Shown here piece after piece: positions 58,281 through 64,000 of a DNA stretch of 64,000 bases. Source of the stretch: Morella rubra (taxonomy: Eukaryota; Streptophyta; Magnoliopsida; Fagales; Myricaceae); NCBI GenBank assembly GCA_003952965.2, contig CM025850.1, forward strand, positions 2,417,580 through 2,481,579, given 5' to 3'. A program made the position numbers and the translations under genes. Numbering within the stretch: position 1 is the stretch's first letter; each line of letters opens with the position of its first letter. The notes beneath the pieces were generated by a model, which saw only the letters and a program-made list of their open reading frames with translations, was not told the origin of the DNA and did not search any database.

Positions 58281-60948
58281 TAATAAATCTACACATATCA
58301 AGAAAGAAAATCACATGTATATAAAATTTCCATTAGTATAGGGTTTTGAATAACTAATGGTACCTCCCACTGAATCATAGCAACCAAAGAAAATGCAGAA
58401 TATAACAATTATATTCAGTGTTTGTAGTGGGTATCAAGAACTTCTACCTTATGTAAACATGATCCTATTTTAGTAACCATGCAACAACTTGTAAAAGCGA
58501 ATAAAACTATTCATCACGAATCCATCTCATGTCATATACTATGTGTATACAAATATTCGTGACTCTTGATTTTCTTTTGGCCACCAACATAAACACAGTC
58601 TTCACTATTTTAGCGGATGTGTTTATTTGGTTAAGTGCAACCATCATCTAAGTGACATGTAATTTTGTAATGAGTCGGCTTTGCTATTTTAGTCAATACC
58701 CCCACGACTCATACACGCTCATTTATCTTCACAAGAAGTACATGGAACAAATTATAAGATCAATAATTGGTCTTGACTATTTTAGTTTTAACCAACATCA
58801 ATCAAATAAAATTCCCACATACCAACAATGGAAGGCCACGGGATTGATTTTCTTGTAAAACAATCCTATTTAACACTTATATTAAATTTGTAAAATTTTC
58901 AATTTTTTAATTTTAAATTTTAAATTTTTAAAGTCAATGGTCAAATTGGGTCAACCTGGTCAAACCAAGTGGGTCAAAGTCAAACGGTTCTGCCCGATCA
59001 AACCGGGTGACCCTTCACCCATGGGTCTGGGTCCAAACCGGATCCCTAACCCTAACGGGCCAGGCACTGGATTCGAGTCCAACCCGGTCCACCTACCCCT
59101 TAAAGGCCGGACCCCATTGGGTCACACCCATGGCCTAGATCTAATCTGGCCATGGGTTGCCCATAGGGTCACGGGTTGGCCTTTTGGGCTAGGCCCGTTC
59201 GACCCTTGCAGCCGTCTTGCCCTTTTTTTTTTTTTAAATGAACTAGGCTTCACATTGGCTTCTCCATTTAAAACTGTTCGGCCCAAGCTGTTGAAATTAG
59301 CCCATGACCCTTTAAATTTTTTTTGGCCCATCATTTTTAAAACTAAAATTGGGCTCCCTTTTTATGAATAAAACAGGCTTTTAATAACTAACGGGCCCAT
59401 GTTCAAAATTAAATGGCCCAAATCCCTTTTTAAAACCAGGAGAACCGGGCTTTTCCTTTAAAATTTCTTCAGCCCACATTTTAAAACAGCCCAGCAAGGT
59501 TTTTCTTAAAAAAAAAAAATAAAAGCCCAACTATTTGGGTCGGGGGCAAAATTGCCCTACCCGTTTGGCCCAAGTGGCCGACCTGGCATCTCTATGCCTA
59601 GGCGCCGCTTGAGGGCCTTAGGAGGGCTCACGCCCAACGGCGCTGCCGGCTAGACTTTGGCTAGCCACCCCATGGCCTATAGTGGCCGTGGGTGGCTAAA
59701 ACAGCCACCCCGTGTACCCAATGGGTACACGATTGCTGCAGCAGCCTGTGGCCACCAAGCCACGCGGCGCCGCTGCTGCTGCAGCCTGGGACCACACCGG
59801 TCCCACTTGGTGTGGCTCAAGGCTGAGCGGCACCACCTCCAGCCATGGTGGGAGGCTGAGACTGAGAGATTTTCTCTCCTTTGTTGCTGCGTTTGTCTTC
59901 TTCGACAAAAACATAGAATTTCACAAATTCACAACAACAGCAACTAGATCTCACTTCAAGCATATAACTACAATCCGATCTCATAATCCACCATGGCTTC
60001 TAACAGATTCACAATAGTATCAATGGAAAAATACAGATATGTGTTTTCCTCTTCTCTTATTTCACAAATAGAGAGAAGAAAAGGGCATAAACAAGAACTC
60101 TTCTTTCTTTTGCCCATTTTGCATTTTTCTCATAGTAAAAAACACATGCAGATTCACAACCTTCAGATCTAGACATACAGATGCATTTGATTTGAGAAAA
60201 CATAAATATACAACCAGAGATTTCACAAATCTGGTTCTTCTCCTTTGTCAAGCATGCAGTACCAAGAGGAAATAAAACCTAAAAAAAAAAAAAAAAATAA
60301 CACCCGATCGTTCTAGTCTCACCAAGAACAACATGCAATCTCTTAGATCCAAGTCTTTCTTACAGAAAAACAAACGAATCATCAAAGAGAAACACACGAT
60401 TAAACACTTCAATATCAAAACCAATAACAAGAACTCTCTATCTTGGAGAGAAAATTTTCGTCTCTTTTTGGTTCTCACGCTTTTCAGGAAAACCAAAATC
60501 TTTCTCTGCCATTTTGTTTCTTACAACCAACAAAAATCAAAGCAAAGCAATCTAGTTCTCCCTTTGCCAAAAAGAAAACACACGGGCACATCTTGTCTCA
60601 CAAGAAAAAACCAACTCGTGCACTTCTTCTCCTCTTTTAACAAAGATAAAAAAAAAAAAAAAAAAAAAATTTTCTCTTTAAGGAGAAACCCACGTGAAAA
60701 AACAAAAAATAACAGTTTTCTTTCCTTTCTTCAAAAAGAAAAATCACAGGCAAAAACAAACAATCTTTCCTTTGCCCGATTTTTAATCCTTTTACACGCA
60801 AATTGAAAAAACAAGTGATATATGGTACGGAAACACTTTCCAACCAAAAGATTTGCACTTAACGGATCATCAAGAACACGATCTTGCATGTGCGTGAGAA
60901 ACACTAACCTGGCGCTATGAGATTTCACAGACCTAACCTCCGATACCA
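58281..60948 (-). other. copia-C 5' leader, with GC-rich hairpin cluster
   Basis: Non-coding between PBS and gag. 60948-60280 is AT/CT-rich with poly-A runs (60282-60299, 60648-60670). 59860-58960 is markedly GC-rich with several perfect short inverted repeats (see the repeat entry). Long open frames here are low-complexity and unsupported. Confidence 0.6.
59127..59815. repeat. Cluster of short perfect inverted repeats in the copia-C leader
   Basis: CCCATGGCC/GGCCATGGG (59127-59156), GGCTAG/CTAGCC (59648-59666), GGGTGGCT/AGCCACCC (59690-59710), GTGTACCC/GGGTACAC (59712-59730), the 10-bp palindrome TGCTGCAGCA (59734-59743), GGGACC/GGTCCC (59788-59804) and the overlapping CCACACC/GGTGTGG (59792-59815). 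Four of these fall within 160 bp. Confidence 0.85.
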
Positions 60949-62206
60949 TTGAGAGTTTGCGCAATGGAAAAAATCTTCATCGTTGAAATCCAGCAGCCCA
61001 AGCTTTCTTCCTCCTTCAGATCCACGCGCACAATTCTTGAGAGAGAAGTAGAGAGAGAACTATTCTCGCGAAAAATGACTTCTTCTCTCTCAAATGAAAT
61101 TCTGAGCTATTTATAATGGCTTACTCAGAACTTCTCCTGTGCTTATGCGTGGGATCTTTAGGATCTCAAATTTCGGCCGTAGGATCATCATGAAAAACTC
61201 TTTTTCATTTAACTCCCTTATATTCTGTATTCCGAATTTATGGGCTTCTACAAATTGTGATCATGTCTATTAACATATCACAATTGACCCCCGAGATATT
61301 GAAACTATTTTTTTGAAATCCCATTTGCAAATAATTATTTGTTTATTTATCCTTCCACCATACTATATTCCACATGAACTAATAGGACCGGAATAATATC
61401 ACTGATTAAGTCCCTAGCTCATATAATTCTTAATTCACAATCTGTAACTCGTTGGACTTTTAAAAATGTTTCTAAAATAATTTCACAAGTAAATATATAA
61501 TATATATATATATATATATATTAATTTCGAAAAACATTTTCGCAAAGTCCACTGGCCAGTGATTTCTTTTTTAGTTCAACTCTATACAGATATACTGAAT
61601 ATACTATCTCACAAAGAGACTGGTGGATTCCTTGTTAAGCATTTACACAAGCTCATTTATCATATACAAGACCCAATGTTGTCTGGAATATTTGACATAG
61701 AAAGATCATCACCAAATGACTCGCCAAGGTACAAGTACACACAAACAAACTTGTATAAACCTCTCAGGTCTAAGGATACAATAAACTAATTGTGCTGAAT
61801 ACTTTCTCAACATTAGTGATCACTTCCAGAAAGTATTCATATTTGATCTCGTTCAGTGCATGTACTCTTACAGTGCACCCACTCGTTTGCTTAAGGTCAC
61901 CACCTCAATGACGAAGTCCATCATCCTATTTAATAGAGGCACAACGAGTGTAGACCTATTTGTACATAAGTATGTATCTCGGTCTAGAACATCTGTTAAG
62001 TGAACAAGGAACCGAAAAGTCATACTCCCCACATTTTGATTCATTAATCATCGGCATGACTTTCTACAATTTCACTTAACAACTAACTGTGTAACATCTC
62101 ATGTTACAACATTATACCCAATAAATAATAAATACATGTGACGATAAAAATAAATAATTATCTCATAATTATTCTAATAACTGGTTTTGAGGGCATATTT
62201 CCAACA
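60949..62206 (-). repeat. 5' LTR of copia-C
   Basis: 1258 bp with an (AT)n tract at 61498-61521. It is the reference copy for the LTR fragments at 29674, 31770, 32008 and 35915. Confidence 0.9.
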
Positions 62207-62946
62207 TTAGGGTACTCACGTTTTTTATTATTCCACGGGGTATGAACATGTGCATGGCACGAATTAATTGGTCAGAGTGCAACGGCCCTGGCTAATGATA
62301 TAGCTATATATCAAAGCTTATACTAACAATTCATTAGTCACTAGATTCAGATCTTTTGCGTCTCTGCTCTAACCGATTTTAGCATCTTTTTTCTTTCTCT
62401 TCTAACTGAATTTGGCATTTTGTGTGTCTCTCCTTTAACTGATTTTGACATCTTTTCTCTAAGCAAATGGTATCTTTTTCTCTCTCCTCTTGGCCGAATC
62501 CTATAAATACTCCACTCCCTCTTCTCCTTTAACAACGACCATTACAGTCAAGTGTTTTTTATTCTAATTTTTCAGTACTCGCGGGGTTTAAGAATTAAGA
62601 GCAACTTGCTCATTAATGGGATAAGACTTGTTTGAGGTTGCACGCACGGTACAATTAATGCTCATCGTGATCAGACAACTATTTCTAAAGAGTCGACGTT
62701 GACGAAGACTTTGGCGATAAACTAAGGACTACGTACTAGTGTAGCAAATTGATGAGAGTTTCTTTTCCATGTTTGGGGAGGAGATCGGGCCATGTGGTGA
62801 GCACGATGTAGTCAATTATATATTGACATCATTGAGAACGCCTTCTATAAATTACCTCTTGACTATACAATTAGAAATGTCAGAGTTATGCATTAACTAT
62901 ATATAATTATGCTTCAAAATTCGTTGGAGTTCGATACATATGTTTA

Positions 62947-62987
<41 letters not shown>

Positions 62988-63545
62988 ATGATTAGGTTTG
63001 GGAACATTAATGAGGAACTTAATTGCCCCGAATTTGATGAGTAGATCCAGGAGATAATTGGAATCATTTTGATCTTTATTAGGATACGTCAGATGCATAT
63101 GTAGCACATTTAACACCGACCATTACAGTCAAGTACTGCTATTAACAATGACCATTACAATAAGTGTGTTTTCTTCTAATTTTTCAGCACTACTCGCATT
63201 GTTTAAGTATTACCGCGGAAGTCTTCGTCTTTCTTTAATTTATTCAAGTAATTGTATACTTTTTTGTTTAATTGTTATTAGGGTAACGTTTTTTAATCCT
63301 TTTTTTTTTCATTAATCCAGGCGGTACTCTAATTAGCTGGAGATCGAACCATTTCCTTTCACGTTCGAGGTTTTTTATTTTTGTATTTCTGTTGGTGCCT
63401 TTCACATGGAAACATTAAAATCGTCCAACGCCTTTGTTTGGGCCCTGAGTCATCTATTTCGATGGTGTTACTCGCGGAATCAAGCAGAACTTGTGCATGC
63501 ATAGAAACGGATATAGAAGTCACAAATATGCCCTCGGGCAACGTG
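62207..63545. other. Intergenic; paralogue of the bHLH 3' flank, no gene seen
   Basis: About 62905-63085 is similar to the bHLH 3' flank (4865-4925 joined to 5240-5330) but lacks the MITE; a (TA)n tract lies at 62953-62985 near that point. A unit CCATTACAGTCAAGT...TTCTAATTTTTCAG occurs at about 62538-62577 and 63119-63187 and, in part, at 54630-54665. The minus frame at 62535-62347 is low complexity. Confidence 0.5.
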
Positions 63546-64000
63546 CACTACTAAAATTTTGAGCTTTAGTGACAAACTAAATTTCGTCATTAAAAGTCCT
63601 TTAATAGTGACGAAATGCTATTTTTGTCACTAAAAATGGATTATTTGTGATGAAAATGGATTTCGTCACTAAAAGTTAATTTTTTTTTTTGTGTGATAAA
63701 AATATTCGTTACCACACCATTCGATTGGTACTAGTTGCCATCGATCGCACTTTTTGTGATGAAATGGTCCGTCACGAACTGCATAGGGCTTTGGTGACAA
63801 AATTACTTCATCACCCTTATCGATCAATCGTGAATAAGGACGACTGATCAGTCTGATGGAGTTGAGAGACCCCGATCGATCGATAATTAAAAACAATCGA
63901 TTGGGAAGAAATTGACACATGGCACACGCCGAGCGCAGTAGGTAACTTTCACATCATCGATTATCGCGCAACGAATGGCATGCTAGCACGTGTCCACACA
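63546..64000. mobile_element. CACTA-3: left end of a CACTA element running off the window
   Basis: Starts CACTACTAAAATTTTGAGC and has the same TTTAGTGAC/GTCACTAAA blocks and GATCGATC sites (for example 63874-63885) as CACTA-1, so it belongs to the same family. No coding part is reached before the window ends. Confidence 0.7.

Larger units (their letters stand above)
54740..62206 (-). mobile_element. Ty1/copia-C: element with two LTRs, gag and a long GC-rich leader, most of pol missing
   Basis: LTRs 54740-55940 and 60949-62206 are flanked by an exact 5-bp repeat TTAGG (54735-54739, 62207-62211). On minus the LTR starts TGTTGGAAATATGCCC, and the PBS TGGTATCGGAG follows at 60948. The PPT GTGGGAGA precedes 55940. 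Between the LTRs (minus order): a 2.6-kb leader, gag (58280-57594), a degraded knuckle, and pol remnants (57480-55941). Catalytic integrase and most of the RT are absent, so it needs helper proteins. Confidence 0.88.

Noticed and set aside
58937-59371. 144-residue plus frame in the copia-C leader
   Set aside because: It lies in GC-rich non-coding leader on the strand opposite to gag, and is built from GGGCC/GGTCC-type repeats.
60333-60806. 157-residue lysine-rich plus frame
   Set aside because: Low-complexity A-rich sequence in a retroelement leader, with no coding signature.

Overview
The window is nuclear DNA of a flowering plant, most likely a woody eudicot. The signs are plant-type spliced genes (short GT-AG introns), TATA and CT-rich leaders, a plant-specific bHLH gene and a plastid-type enoyl-ACP reductase. 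In between lie chromovirus-type Ty3 elements, Ty1/copia elements and CACTA transposons nested in one another. No rRNA, tRNA, CRISPR array or bacterial-style operon was seen. I cannot name the species.

Layout. About 1-2.4 kb is upstream flank. A complete bHLH transcription factor gene (bHLH10/89/91 type) lies at 2.77-4.55 kb on +, with a MITE in its 3' flank at 4.9-5.2 kb. Transposon debris follows: a 3' LTR and integrase stump of a Ty3 element (5.5-8.5 kb, minus), an LTR end (8.5-9.4 kb), and then one old copia element split into 9.38-9.68 kb and 28.6-30.3 kb. Between those two pieces sit CACTA-1 (9.69-21.27 kb), itself interrupted by a full Ty3 element (14.05-19.87 kb), and a second Ty3 element on minus (21.28-28.61 kb). 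More LTR pieces follow, including a 3.8-kb LTR flanked by a 5-bp near-repeat (32.14-35.91 kb). CACTA-2 (36.78-46.26 kb, TSD TAA) carries pieces of host genes: three exons of an AGO4-type Argonaute (PAZ region) and one PHD-like zinc-finger exon, plus a nested copia element (40.23-44.84 kb). At 47.6-50.7 kb on minus is a 13-exon enoyl-ACP reductase (MOD1/ENR type) gene whose last exon is frameshifted. A Ty3 fragment (52.3-53.7 kb), a copia element with both LTRs and TSD TTAGG (54.74-62.21 kb, minus), a flank paralogous to the 3' flank of the bHLH gene (62.5-63.3 kb) and the left end of a third CACTA element (63.55 kb to the window end) complete the window.

How it fits together. Only two loci look like ordinary host genes: the bHLH gene (tapetum/anther regulator family) and the decaying enoyl-ACP reductase (plastid fatty-acid synthesis). 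Everything else is layered transposon history that can be ordered by who interrupts whom. The most unusual item is CACTA-2, which has captured intron-containing pieces of genes connected with chromatin silencing.
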